In this document: piece after piece, positions 44,948 to 55,549 of the stretch
How the letters are laid out: each line of letters opens with the position of its first letter
Position numbering within the stretch: position 1 is the stretch's first letter
Source of the DNA: Hermatobates lingyangjiaoensis
Lineage: Eukaryota > Arthropoda > Insecta > Hemiptera > Hermatobatidae
Direction of reading: 5' to 3'
Assembly: GCA_026182355.1 (NCBI GenBank)
Contig: JAPFBL010000601.1
Location: forward strand, 51,001-115,000
Length of the DNA: 64,000 nt
Position numbers and translations under genes: made by a program
The notes under the pieces: model-generated
Seen by the model: the letters and a program-made list of their open reading frames with translations, nothing else
Database searches by the model: none
What the model was told of the DNA's origin: nothing

Positions 44948-45079
44948 GTAAGCTCAACCAGTCCATTTAGTAAGCGAACTTTATAAAGAGCTAAAACTGA
45001 AATCTAAGTAAATTATCTACTGGAAATATCGGAAAATTTATCCAATTCTGAATTCCTCGAAACAATGACTTCTAGAACT

Positions 45080-45236
45080 TCTTTTTTTTTTTTTTTTTTT
45101 TTTAACATCTTTATTAGCAAATATACAACTACGCATATTCTGTGTAACAGGCATATGTAGTAATAGATTACACAATAACATCGATGCAAATGAGCAAAGA
45201 ATGGAACCTACTGGTTCAACTTTTCACTTTGTACTA
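45080..45236 (-). mobile_element. Jockey-type LINE, short 3' fragment
   Basis: A poly-T (poly-A of the minus strand) is followed by AACATCTTTATTAGCAAATA, TACAACTACGCATATTC and further sequence that is the complement of the 3' UTR of the 33740-34380 element, up to TTGAACCAGTAGGTTCCATT. A heavily 5'-truncated insertion, lying about 130 bp after the putative exon. Confidence 0.85.
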
Positions 45237-45239
45237 GAA

Positions 45240-45840
45240 CTACTTGTAGATATATATATAACAGTCCTAAAATTACCTTTCTCAATTCAAATATATTGTC
45301 TAATCGGCAACTTTACAACCTCTGCGGCGAATATTAGACATGATTTTATCACGATTAATATATTATCATGACCCAGGATATCCTGAAAGATATCCTTAAT
45401 GGAGAACTGTAAACAACAGGACTGAGATCTTTGGTGTAAACGAATAATCTATAACACTGGTCAACACATTTTTTACTACCCCAGCTGATTTATATTAATT
45501 TAGGGGTGCTGATTTCAAAAATCATACTATTTTTTTCTCATCAGGTCAAGTTATTGAGATATTCGCAATTTAATAACTTTTTTACCTTAAATTTAGGCGT
45601 ATTTCAAGATATATACTTGCGCCTTAATTAAAATTGTAGGTTGTAATTGTGATCACTAGCCTTAATGCTTTTACTTGCGTTGCAAATTTTTATATTAAAA
45701 ATTAAACACAGCTATATCCTCTCCTAGGTGACGTTGCTTAAACAAACCAAAAGTGTTTTACTATATTTGCGGAGAATATACGTTGAAATCCAAATATATA
45801 TTGCATACATACTGTAATATTTTGGTGTGATTCATGAATA
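45240..45840. other. No gene seen
   Basis: AT-rich. No further exon recognised downstream of 44947. Confidence 0.4.
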
Positions 45841-45843
45841 TGT

Positions 45844-46507
45844 GAGGTAAAATGGATAAACCAACAAAAGTCTCCACACAAATGAAGTTTTATTCAACGC
45901 GTTTCGAACACTTTGTGTTCATCATCAGGAAGACACTATAATACAAATTAAATCTAATTAGTTACAACAATTAGAGTGAAATAATAAAAATAAAAGTTCA
46001 ATTAAGAGAATTCAAGACATACCCAAGGAAGTGGTACTGACGGGTTGGTCAAGTGAAAACAACTAGTAGGAAACTGATCCCTTGCGAAAGAGTGGGGATA
46101 GGCATTTAGGAGATAAGGTGACAAAGGCTTCGGGTATGCTTGAAAACCGTTAACTGAAATAGAGAAGGCCAGAACCAATAATTTAGAGGAAAGAAACCTC
46201 TTTTTTTTTTTTTTTAATTTATTTTTTAATTTATTCTTTGTGATTCTAGGAACAGCTTAAGAAATTTCGGACACCCTGGAATTTGATCATTAAGGCATAG
46301 AGAGACAGAAGGATTATTAATGACGGCCTTGTTTATTTGAAAAGCTTCCAAATAATTTAATTTGTATTATAGTGTCTTCCTGATGATGAACACAAAGTGT
46401 TCGAAACGCGTTGAATAAAACTTCATTTGTGTGGAGACTTTTGTTGGTTTATCCATTTTACCTCAGAATGAGTAAATACCACACAATTACGGATTGCACA
46501 ACTAATG
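45844..46507. mobile_element. Penelope-like cassette with inverted hammerhead termini (ACGCGT family)
   Basis: The inverted arms 45844-45953 and about 46355-46465 are nearly identical and each carries a hammerhead: minus 45895-45931 and plus 46380-46412, with CTGATGA, T, GAACAC/GTGTTC, GAA, ACGCGT, T and stem I TTC/GAA. The right arm continues into the terminus GAGTAAATACCACACAATTA..GATTGCAC. Between the arms is a minus-strand ORF tail (46226-46366) and about 240 bp of apparent 3' UTR. The order ORF end, UTR, hammerhead on the minus strand fits a 5'-truncated Penelope-like element with an inverted terminal piece. Confidence 0.7.
46226..46366 (-). pseudogene. C-terminal tail of a GIY-YIG Penelope-like element protein (fragment)
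   Basis: The minus-strand frame reads LEAFQINKAVINNPS, VSLCLNDQIPGCPKFLKLF and ends at TAA (46228-46226) about 8 residues later. The pattern LEA..I....PS..L..Q..G....LKLF resembles the end of the GIY-YIG endonuclease domain, where the conserved Glu of (L)LEA is catalytic, as found at the C-terminus of endonuclease-bearing Penelope-like elements. Everything upstream (reverse transcriptase, GIY-YIG start) is missing. The call rests on about 45 residues and is an inference from memory of the family. Confidence 0.55.
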
Positions 46508-46644
46508 ATTCATGAATATGTATGTTAAAATTAAATATGAATATTGTTTCTTCGATTTGGCTGTCTTTATTGTAGCTATTGCCTTCCAAGAGAGAAGGGG
46601 TATACCATAGCAGAAAAACTACATCTGATAGAGAAAAAAGACAG

Positions 46645-46890
46645 CATTTCTGGAATCACTGCACTTAAATTAGGTAAAAACAGTTAAAACATCTTAGACA
46701 TCATGACAAAAATTTTTTTTTTGTTGGCCAGTAAAATTGAAGTCACGACAAGCCCTTATGACTTGCAGCATTTCTGGAATCCGCTCCTTTAAATTAGGTA
46801 AAAACTGTTAAAACATCTTACGCATCGTGACAAACATTTTTTTTTTGTTGGTCACTGAAATTTAATTCTGGACAAGCCCTTATGACTTTC
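46645..46890 (+). repeat. About 120-bp tandem duplication
   Basis: GCACTTAAATTAGGTAAAAA, CAGTTAAAACATCTTAGACA, then GACAAGCCCTTATGACTT recurs once with minor changes. Confidence 0.7.
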
Positions 46891-47600
46891 AAAATGTATA
46901 GTAGCTATAAAATCAGTTACTGTAATATTAACTCATATTGAGAAAATAACGAAAAAAGTTTCCACATTAAAAAAAAAAACCGCGTTTGCAACATATAATT
47001 CATTTCTAGACTTCACTCCTACTTCACAGCAGCTGATGTAACCTTTAGAATGACTGCATGTTTGAAATGCATTGTTTTATATCTTTCAAAATGTACTTGC
47101 ATTCTATAAAACTTTCCTTTTAGTTCCCACTGTAATGCTTAACATCATATTGAGAACAATAACCAGATAAAAAGTTTCACATTAGAAGTCACAAGAAAAC
47201 CGTCAATTTGAAACTATATACAACTTTTTCTATGACTAAATCTTGATTCTTACTACTTCATCTAGTTTCAGCTAGATGTAACCTTAACAAAGACTGCTTA
47301 GTTTGAAATGCATTGCTTACTGCTTAGTTTTTAACCACCACATGACTTGCATTCTGTGAAAACTTTTTCCCTTTTTTTCCCCTTTGCTTACACATCTTTA
47401 AAGCAATACCAGATAAAGTTGCAGAGAGAGTCGTCACTAGAGAAAAGTCAATATTGAAACTATATACACACGCTTTGTTTTATTGAGCTAAATCTTTGGT
47501 TTTATAGTTATCTTATTTCGCTGAGATGTTTATTAGACAAAGATGCTTAGTTGGTATGCTTCCTTATTGCTTAGTTGGTATGCTTGCTTACTGCTTAGTT
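46890..47600 (+). repeat. Degenerate 230-bp tandem repeats, about 3 copies
   Basis: Shared elements in order are CATATTGAGAA, AACGAAAAAAGTTTCCACATT, TTTGAAATGCATTG and ACTTGCATTCT, repeating near 46930, 47150 and 47390. The third is most diverged. Confidence 0.5.
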
Positions 47601-47830
47601 CGTATACCCACCACAAGAGTTATAGCAAAGTGCATAAATTTTATATTTTCTCAAATAAATACTATTGTTTAACTAAATAATAAATAACGAAATAATAAAC
47701 CATTCAAATCCACATATCATGTCATCTCTCAGCTCTTTAAAACCTAATTTTCAGTTATTACAACTTTTTAAAAAATACAATAATTTTTTTATAATTATTA
47801 TGAAACAGTAAACAATACATGTTCTCATTC

Positions 47831-47911
47831 TGAGGTAAAATGGATAAGCCAACAAAAGTCTCCACACAAATGAAGTTTTATTCAACGCGTTTTATTTACC
47901 TCAGAATGAGT
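47831..47911. repeat. Truncated Penelope-like cassette arm
   Basis: CTGAGGTAAAATGGATAAGC and on to TTTTATTCAACGCGTTTTAT, then TTTACCTCAGAATGAG: the arm is joined directly to its own outer end, with the ribozyme core deleted between. Same family as 45844-46507. Confidence 0.7.
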
Positions 47912-48069
47912 TGATATATATAATCAACGTCCAAATTACAGTAAGAAATCAGGAAAATGACTAAGATCAATCGTCAGAGGTGGTTGAAAGATGTTAGCTA
48001 TTTTTCTGAGTACTTATTGTGGTTTAGACAGTTTTTATTTCACATCTTTATTGTGAAATCTTCTTATAG

Positions 48070-48200
48070 TATTAATTAAATTTACAACTAGAAAAAAAAA
48101 GCGACTAACATTCACGGTTTTAAATCATTGCGGCTGTCTTGCCGTCTTGATGTCAAGGAGAAAAAGGAAAAGAAGAAGGAACACCGAGTGGAGACGTGAG
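48070..48200 (-). ncRNA. Decayed hammerhead-like motif (GTC/GAC stem)
   Basis: The minus strand has TTGACATCAAGACGGCAAGACAGCCGC. It aligns with a better minus-strand copy at 52795-52850 (CTGAAGACGTCAAGACAGCCGAAATGATC), so both derive from one family. Confidence 0.4.
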
Positions 48201-48999
48201 TGCGTCCACCGACCGATACAAAGTCATCTTGTTGTAGTATATACGAGTATAAAATTATACGATAGCAATTAGAGTAATTTAATGACTGTATAGCAAGTTC
48301 TAAATTCAACCCTTCGCAGCGTTATTGAAATTGGCATCATTAATTTTTCTTTTTTTTATGAATTGCTAATTTTGTGTTCCATTTTTGGACAAATTTTCAT
48401 GAGTTTTTAATGAGCCGTTTAGCGTCAAAAAAAAAATTTGCTGAAAAAAAGAAATCGTACTTTAACGCACCTTTGGCGACTGCAATTTTGTAAAAAAAAT
48501 ATCTCAACTCATTCTTCACATTATGTTCCATTTTCAGCCATAGTTTCATTTTGATCCTGTCATAGCAAGTATGGCTAAATTCAGCCTCTCGCAAGCGTTA
48601 TTGAAGATTGGCATCATAAGTCAAAATTTTTACTTTTTTTTATGAAATAAAATATTTCCCATGTGTTCCATTAATTCTGGACATATATTTTCATGAGTTT
48701 GATTAAAATGAGCGTTTTCCCCGTGCCTGAAAAAAACATGCTGGAGCCAAGATAGAAATCGTACGTTCAAACGGTAGGTTCATGATCGATCCAGAATTTT
48801 GTTTAAATAATAAATGCAATTAACGTACATTTTAATTATGTATCACATTAAATTCACACATTTCTTCATGTTCATGATCGTTTTTCAAGAAAGGCTTTTG
48901 TCTCCTTTTTAAGATTTAGAGAATTTATTTAATATTAAGTCAGAAGATTTTGTACATTTCATGAAAAAAAATCGATTTAACGCCATTTGGTCGTTTATG

Positions 49000-50235
49000 A
49001 ATTCTGAAACATTTTAATTCGCATCTAAATGGCTTTTTAACTACCCGGCATTTAACGCCATCTCTGACTTTTCGATGACTAACACGGCGATTCTAAAGGC
49101 TATTGGTTTTCATGAACTAACGGCATAACATTTTGGTCTTTCATGAATTATAAAGGCAATTATACGCCATCTTTGAATCTATATATAACACGCGATTAAA
49201 ACGCATTTTGCTTTCGACTAGCTTCAACGCCATCCTGATCTTTTCAGAAATAAACGGTATTCTAACGCCTTTTGTGTTTAATGAAATTAATGCGATTTAA
49301 CCCATCTTGGTCTTTTACATAAAATTAACGTGATTCTAACGCCATCTCTTGGTCTTTTCATGAAATTACACGGCGATTCTAACGCCATCTCTTGGTGTTT
49401 CAATGAAACTAACACTGCGATTCTAACGCCATCTCTTGGTCTTTTCATGAACTAACACGGCGATTCTAACGCCATCTCTTGGTCTTTTCATGAACTAACA
49501 CGGCGATTCTAACGCCATCTATTGGTCTTTTCATGAACTAACACGGCGATTCTAACGCCATCTCTTGGTCATTTCATGAACTAACACGGCGATTCTAACG
49601 CCATCTCTTGGTCTTTTCATGAAATTAACCGGCGATTCTAACGCCATCTCTTGGTCTTTTCATGAACTAACACGGCGATTCTAACGCCATCTCTTGGTCT
49701 TTTCATGAACTAACACTGCGATTCTAACGCCATCTCTTGATCTTTTCATGAAATTACACGGCGATTCTAACGCCATCTCTTGGTGTTTTCATGAACTAAC
49801 ACGGCGATTCTAACGCCATCTATTGGTCTTTTCATGAACTAAACCGGCGATTCTAACGCCATCTCTTGATCTTTTCATGAAATTACACGGCGATTCTAAC
49901 GCCATCTCTTGGTGTTTTCATGAAATTACACTGCGATTCTAACGCCATCTCTTGGTCTTTTCATGAAATTATACGTTGATTCTAACGCCATCTCTTGGTC
50001 TTTTCATGAACTAACACGGCGATTCTAACGCCATCTCTTGGTCGTTTCATGAACTAACACGGCGATTCTAACGCCATCTCTTGGTCGTTTCATGAAACTA
50101 CACGTCGATTCTAACGCCATCTCTTGGTTTTCGAATTCGTTCACTTGATTTTAAAATTACACTGCGATTCTAACGCCATCTCTTGGTCTTTTCATGAAAT
50201 TATACGGTGATTCTAACGCCATCTCTTGGTCTTTT
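49000..50235 (+). repeat. 43-bp minisatellite, about 25 copies
   Basis: The unit is CTAACACGGCGATTCTAACG, CCATCTCTTGGTCTTTTCAT, GAA. The first copies (49000-49330) are very diverged, the later ones nearly identical, with sub-variants (AATTACACGG, CTGCGATTC). Confidence 0.9.
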
Positions 50236-50815
50236 CATGAAGTATCGTGCCGTCAGTCGTGGCGGGCGAGACTTGTCCCGGGTATGGCGATATCCTGGAC
50301 CTTCGGGGATATTGAGAGCATCCCCTGCTGGAAACGTTTTCTCAATTTATTTGAGAGTGAGCGCAATAGCGCGTTGAGCACCTTTTAGTGCGTTGTCATC
50401 TTGAGCTTTTTACTTTTGGACATTGTGAGAAGTTTTTAATCCTCACTTATTGAATTTTCAGCGGTTTCGGAGTTTTTCCCAATTTACTCCCCCCCCCCCC
50501 CCCCATTTTTTTATACCTGGCCCATACCCAATTTTATTTTCTTACCCCCCCCTGACAGTTTCCCATCATCTCCGGCCCTCTGAGCCAATCCCCTAACCCA
50601 GAAAATTTCTGGATTGAACTTTGAACCTACCTTTAAACGCGTTTATCTGGGCTCCAGGTGGAGCTACAGGCACGGGGGAAACGCCATTTTAATCAGGACT
50701 GCAAGGAGTATCCGGTGGCATGAGTGGGAAGTCACCAAAGGCCGCATAGAAATCGACCTCCTCCAGGAGCGAGGTCCAGATGAGAAAATCTCCTAGGGCA
50801 AGTTTAACGGGATTA
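50236..50815. other. GC-richer segment of unknown origin
   Basis: Base composition rises sharply (GTCGTGGCGGGCGAGACTTG, CCGGGTATGGCGATATCCTG), then a run of about 16 C (50490-50503) and C-rich sequence. The frames at 50194-50388 and 50614-50796 have no recognisable motif. It could be captured sequence in the fold-back element, a host GC patch or a consensus error zone. Confidence 0.4.
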
Positions 50816-51299
50816 TAAGATGGGAAGCCTCTTATCTTAGTTTTTTTAAAAACATTTATTTCTCCTAAACTGATAACCCTAGAGTTTTGAAATTTTGACA
50901 TTATCTTTGAGGCTACAAATGGAACAAACGAAAAATATATTCAGAATTTTAAAACAACGGAAAATATCCTTTTTTTATTAAAATGTAAAAATGTTTACTT
51001 ATAATTCAATCTCATAGCTTGTGAGAGCGATACAAGTCATACCGTTAGATAGATCAAAATGAAAGTTTAGGCATACTAGATATAGAACATTATATCTATA
51101 ATAGAACATTATGTAGAGGAGGAGATGAAATAATTTTTTTCAAAATTACATTCGCCGAAGGGGTGTTACAGTACGATTTCTCTTTTCAGAAAATGTTTTT
51201 TGACGCTAAACGGCTCATTAAAAAATCTTGAAAATTTGACCAAAAATGGAAGAAAAAATTAGCAATCCATAAAAAAATGATCAAATTTCAATTACGGCA

Positions 51300-52035
51300 A
51301 AGAGCAATAAAACTATAAAAACTGTTTGTTCATCCTAGACTAAGGGATTACCTGCTATACTTGTCAAATTTTTGATATTTTTTTACATTATTTACATTGA
51401 CTTAGATTTTTTTTTTAGTGAATTCACCGAACTAATATAATGTTTAAAGGTATAATGAAAATGTTTAAACGATTTAAGGACTTGTATGTGATGTATGAAG
51501 AATAAAATTCTTACATGTAAAAAATCAACAACAGTAGAGCATATGCACATATAATTTCTGATCCTTTTTAAAGTATGATTGGTTTGTCTAACAAAATGTT
51601 CTAATCAATCTATATGTTGCACCATTCTACAAAGGTTAATATCAGATGCTGATTTTTTTACGTTTATGAATAACATTATTATTGGGTAATATTGAAGTTT
51701 TTGGAATGCACTTTTCGTCCTATAAGGGCTTCTATGTTTTTTTCTAATTTCCAGTTTTTTCACTATTCTAATCTAATAGTTTATACCATTATTTCTAAAA
51801 ATTTCAAGCTTCTAGCTTTTAAATTTAAAATTATACAGAGAAGTTGGCTTTGAACCAGATTTAAGAACGAAAAAGTGGCTAATTACCAATATATTTTTTC
51901 TCAATATACATTTATAGCAAACTTATAACAGAGTACAGCACGTGGGGAAAAAACAACATTCGCTGAGACTAAATTGGTTTTTATGATTTTTGACTAAGGG
52001 AAAGAAAAGTGAGTTTAAAAACCCTAGCCATAAAA
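51300..52035. other. No gene seen
   Basis: AT-rich, nothing recognised. Confidence 0.45.
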
Positions 52036-52039
52036 TTTC

Positions 52040-52660
52040 CAGTATAATAATTTTATAGAAGACCAAAAATATAGAACATTATTCAGAAATAAAAAAAAAT
52101 CTTTTTAAAAATGATTATTTTTAAATCATTTAAAAATAATAAATGAAATAATCCTACATCTTAAATTAAAAATTATCTGAAAGCGACAATTTTTCTTACA
52201 TGTTTATGACATTTCAGACAAAAACTTTGTAATGTTTTTAAAATACTTAAAATAGTTTCAAGTTCTAAATGGGAAAATTTGACTTAATTTTTAAATGTAG
52301 AAGGAGGTCAGATAAACTATGTAAGAGGTCCACTGGCTATTGGAGCAAAAGCCATGCTCTCTTGTAGGAAATTATTTCGTACAAGCAAATTTTCACTTTG
52401 ACTTTTCACAATGTTATTACTGCTGTAGTTATACTAATGATTGTATACCCATTAATTGTGTGACATGCAAAAAAGGCTTATCTATTGATAAGTGGATCAA
52501 TAGCTATCTGTACTACCTCAGGAATGAAAGACTAACAAACAACTATCATTTAGACGATTATATTATGCTTAAATGAGGCATTATATATTATATACCCAAG
52601 AAGTTTGATATTAAGTTTACTTATAGTAAAGTTGAGTGTAGGCTACTCCAGATTTTTTTT
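52040..52660 (+). repeat. Dispersed repeat R, long copy 2
   Basis: Aligns with 30360-30935. The frame 52340-52576 (78 codons) includes EQKPCSLVGNYFVQANFHFD, a Cys-rich patch (CYYCC..C....C..C) and LSIDKWINSYLYYLRNE; upstream bases keep the frame beyond the ATG. The product is unknown. The 3' end has AAGTTGAGTGTAGGCTACTC, CAGATTTTTTTTTTT. It could be a retroposed exon or the 3' part of an unrecognised element. Confidence 0.6.
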
Positions 52661-52794
52661 TTTTTGTGTTTTATAAATATACCATTGCAAAAACATTAGT
52701 GTTTTCGTTTCGTATTTATCATTTAATATTTAAATAAAATTTATTTAATTATAGTTACAACTAGAGAACACAGAAAACACAAAAAAGAGGACTA

Positions 52795-52850
52795 ATACTC
52801 ACAATTTTTGATCATTTCGGCTGTCTTGACGTCTTCAGGAGAGAAGAAAA
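52795..52850 (-). ncRNA. Hammerhead-like motif (GTC/GAC stem)
   Basis: CTGAAGA, C, GTC/GAC, then AGCC, GAAATGATC. Stem II is followed by four extra bases before GAA, so the fold deviates from the consensus. The upstream TTCTCTC resembles the AATT family. Confidence 0.4.
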
Positions 52851-53024
52851 AGAAACAGGGGAAGGAACGAAGGAGCGGAGAAGTGAATGGTTCCGCTGAC
52901 CGATATAAACACCGATACAGATCTGGGACTTTAAAGAAAATTTATTTAGACTCATAAGAGTGTACATTTCTTTCAACACAACTGTTAGTCAAGAATGATG
53001 TCCAATATACTGCTTTCTACTATA

Positions 53025-53090
53025 TCCCCGAGTTAAGCAAAATTGAGAGTGTTCAGATCTTGGATGGAAGACGACCCCGTGACCCCCTTA
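53025..53090 (+). pseudogene. 5S rRNA-like fragment
   Basis: CCCCGAGTTAAGCAAAATTG, AGAGTGTTCAGATCTTGGAT, GGAAGACGACC resembles the internal control region of 5S rRNA genes: the A-box AGTTAAGCA followed at the right distance by CTTGGATGGG.GACC of the C box. The 5' third and the 3' end are not recognisable. A 5S pseudogene or the head of a 5S-derived SINE. Confidence 0.5.
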
Positions 53091-53220
53091 CAACATTTTA
53101 ATTTTCCATGTGTACAATTATTGTGGAATCAATAAATGAATTACACTTTGACTTCTTGGAAATCACTTATTAATCTTAAAAACCATCTCGTAACTTTTTT
53201 TTTACGCTGTATTTATAATA

Positions 53221-53221
<1 letters not shown>

Positions 53222-53252
<31 letters not shown>

Positions 53253-53266
53253 CTCGTATATATATG
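53222..53266. repeat. (TA)n microsatellite
   Basis: About 15 TA units, then CTCG and a further short TA run. Confidence 0.85.
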
Positions 53267-53950
53267 CTCTTGGCCTATATACAGTTTTAACTCATCCCTA
53301 TTAGTATTAGTTTCCTATATACTAAGTCACCTAATTTGATGATCCATTACTAATACACAATCTGTTTAGAAAAATAAAGCTTGCAGGTATAATGGATTTA
53401 TTGTTTCTACTATACATACAAATTATAGACCGTAGCCTGAAAAAATATATTCTCTGTGCAAAAATAACTATTAATGCATAAAAAAGTGTTTAACGTTTAT
53501 GCTTAAAGTTTCTGTTTTCTTGTCAAAGACAAAAAAATCTTTTAAAAGTTAAAAGACAATGGTTTTTATTTCTGAATCTTCTACAACAAAACTTTATTAT
53601 TTTCTAAGAAGTTGATCATTATTGTCAAAACTCAGATTAATGGTTTAATTAGAAAAATTTTATTGAGGACTAAATGAAATGTTTTTTGCTCCTTCGAACA
53701 GGAGTGGTTCTTTAGTTTGTAGGAAGTGAAATCTTTAATAACTGATGTTTTAATTAAAAAGGAAAAATGAAAGTTATCTTTAGAATGATAACTGTGTAAT
53801 TGAAGATGAAATGAGATGTAAAATAAAGAACATGAAAGAATAATTCTAATTAGTTATCATTTTGTGGGGAGTTTTCTACAGGAAAATTCATTTTAAAGTG
53901 ATTTCTTGAGGCTTTGCGAGATAACTGTGGTGAGTTACAGTGAAGAAAGG

Positions 53951-54235
53951 GGCCAGGGTAGCTCAGTGGTTAAGGTACTCGACTCTCGGCTGGTTAGTCC
54001 GGGGTTCAATCCCCACCTGAATAAATCTGAGTGCGTCCTCTCTAGGAGAGGACGTTAAGCCGTCGTTTCCAAGCCTGTACGATGTCAGGTACTCGTTAAA
54101 GATCCCTACAAAAAAAATGTACTTGAGTTGGGCAAAATTTAGGACTCCCAATGTAGAACCTGTAGAATGACCGATCAAACAACAAGCTGGTAAGCAGCTG
54201 ACGTTATCACCCGCTAGGGGATCGGCTTAAACAGT
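53951..54235 (+). mobile_element. tRNA-derived SINE, tail type B
   Basis: A box TAGCTCAGTGG and B box GGTTCAATCCC are intact. The GATTTATTCACGC..GGTG stretch after the head is deleted. Body and type-B tail (GACCGATCAAACAACAAGCT, GACGTTATCACCCGCTAGGG) match 13239-13540. Confidence 0.85.
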
Positions 54236-54379
54236 AATGAGAAGAAACTGCGTTCAGAATGACGCACTCACACTAGAACAGCTCCGTCCAACCCAGAATT
54301 GAGGAAACTCAAATGTATAACAAGGAAATGATTTCGGATAGCTTTCATTAGGACATAGACCATGCATTGTTTGCGAAAT

Positions 54380-54480
54380 GAAATACAATAGAACCTCGCA
54401 GAACGTGTTTAGTTCGTTCATAGACCGAGCTCGTATGCGATTTTATCGTATTAAGTAATTTTTCGAATTGAAATTAATAT
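54380..54480 (+). mobile_element. Possible DNA-transposon end
   Basis: CAATAGAACCTCGCAGAACG, TGTTTAGTTCGTTCATAGAC, CGAGCTCGTATGCGA resembles the CAGTAGAACCTCG ends of pogo-like elements. No partner end is found. Confidence 0.3.
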
Positions 54481-54600
54481 GAAAATAAATTAGATATTCC
54501 ATTCGCAAAATGCCTGTTTTTAAGTTTATTTTTTAAAAAGGAAAGGTGTAATTAGAAAGAACAGCACTAAAAGGTGGAAGCCCTTTTATAACTATTTATA

Positions 54601-54835
54601 CTATATATATATACATGATAAACGAAAAACGGTCCGGCAGGACAAATAACAATTAAAATAAGCAGTGACACATAAACAGAAACACAATAAGCAGTGACAC
54701 ATAAACAGAAACACCCTCCGTCAATTCACTTCTACTCCTGAGGACGAACGCCATTACGGTCGAAATATTGAAAAGTGAGTCTTTGTTGTGTTTCTGTTTA
54801 TGTGTCACTGCTTATTTTAATTGTATATATATGGT
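54601..54835 (+). mobile_element. Hammerhead cassette (ATAT family) with inverted ends
   Basis: Plus motif 54725-54780: CTGAGGA, C, GAACG/CGGTC, GAA, ATAT, T, stem I with CACTT/AAGTG. The left side holds the inverted cassette end (AATAAGCAGTGACACATAAA) twice in tandem, but the second ribozyme core is missing, so the palindrome has collapsed. Confidence 0.65.
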
Positions 54836-55157
54836 ACTGTTTTCTTGACCACTAAATATTAACAAACACTTTTTCTTCTTCTCGGAGTTTGGTCAGGGTA
54901 AATATATGGAATCACCTTTTTGCCAACATTTCGTCTTTATTTTAAGACATCCTCAGGGCTATAAATCAAGGCTGGTTTCTGTTACATTACACCTTGTAAT
55001 GTAACAGTAACCAGCCTTGATTACGAGCCTTGAGTTGACTGTCGTCCCTCCGTCAATTCACTTCTTCTCCTGAGGACGACCGCCATTACGGTCGAAATAT
55101 TGAAAAGTGAGTCTTTGTTGTGTTTCTGTTTATGTGTCACTGCTTATTTTAATTGTA

Positions 55158-55223
<66 letters not shown>

Positions 55224-55518
55224 AGGTATTGTTTTCTTCACCACAAATTAATTGTAATAAAAAACAGTGTTTTCAATAAATGTCGCTGGGTTGCAGCACA
55301 TGCAATGACAGATAACGGTTTTGTTGATTCGGTAATAGAATCTAGCCTTGAGTAAGTTTTTTGATTTGTTATGATGATTGTAAAGTAGAAATGACAGTGT
55401 CCATTGTTTTTTGTTAGTTTATAGCCCTTAGTTAAGATATCTTAAAATATAAACGAAACGTTAGCAAAATAGTGATTCCGTATATTAACCCTGACCAAAT
55501 TCCGAGAAGAAGAAAAAG

Positions 55519-55520
<2 letters not shown>
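54836..55520. mobile_element. Hammerhead palindrome (ATGT/ACGT family) interrupted by a second cassette
   Basis: The left arm (54836-55018) carries minus motif 54919-54960: CTGAGGA, T, GTCTT/AAGAC, GAA, ATGT, T, with GCC/GGC stem I. The decayed right arm (55340-55520) has CCTTAGTTAAGATATCTTAA and GAAACGTTAGC. Between lies an ATAT-family cassette (55030-55225). Confidence 0.65.
55030..55225 (+). mobile_element. ATAT-family hammerhead cassette nested in the above
   Basis: Motif 55058-55111: CTGAGGA (55070-55076), C, GACCG/CGGTC (55078-55082 and 55089-55093), GAA, ATAT, T, stem I TC/GA plus CACTT/AAGTG. The downstream cassette ends in a (TA)n of about 33 units (55158-55222). Confidence 0.7.

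Positions 55521-55544
<24 letters not shown>

Positions 55545-55549
<5 letters not shown>

Larger units (their letters stand above)
48300..51290. mobile_element. Fold-back-like structure of about 3 kb
   Basis: Plus-strand 48350-48500 (TTAATGAGCCGTTTAGCGTC, AAGAAATCGTACTTTAACGC) reappears inverted at 51150-51290 (GTACGATTTCTC, TTGACGCTAAACGGCTCATT). The left end is itself tandemly duplicated (48300-48490 and about 48590-48780). Between lie a 43-bp minisatellite and a GC-rich segment. The architecture (long internally repeated inverted ends) is that of fold-back elements, but no transposase or target duplication is seen. Confidence 0.6.

Noticed and set aside
47500..47600. Internal repeats of CTTAGTTGGTATGC as a microsatellite gene regulator
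   Set aside because: Only two or three imperfect copies inside a degenerate tandem array. No functional inference possible.
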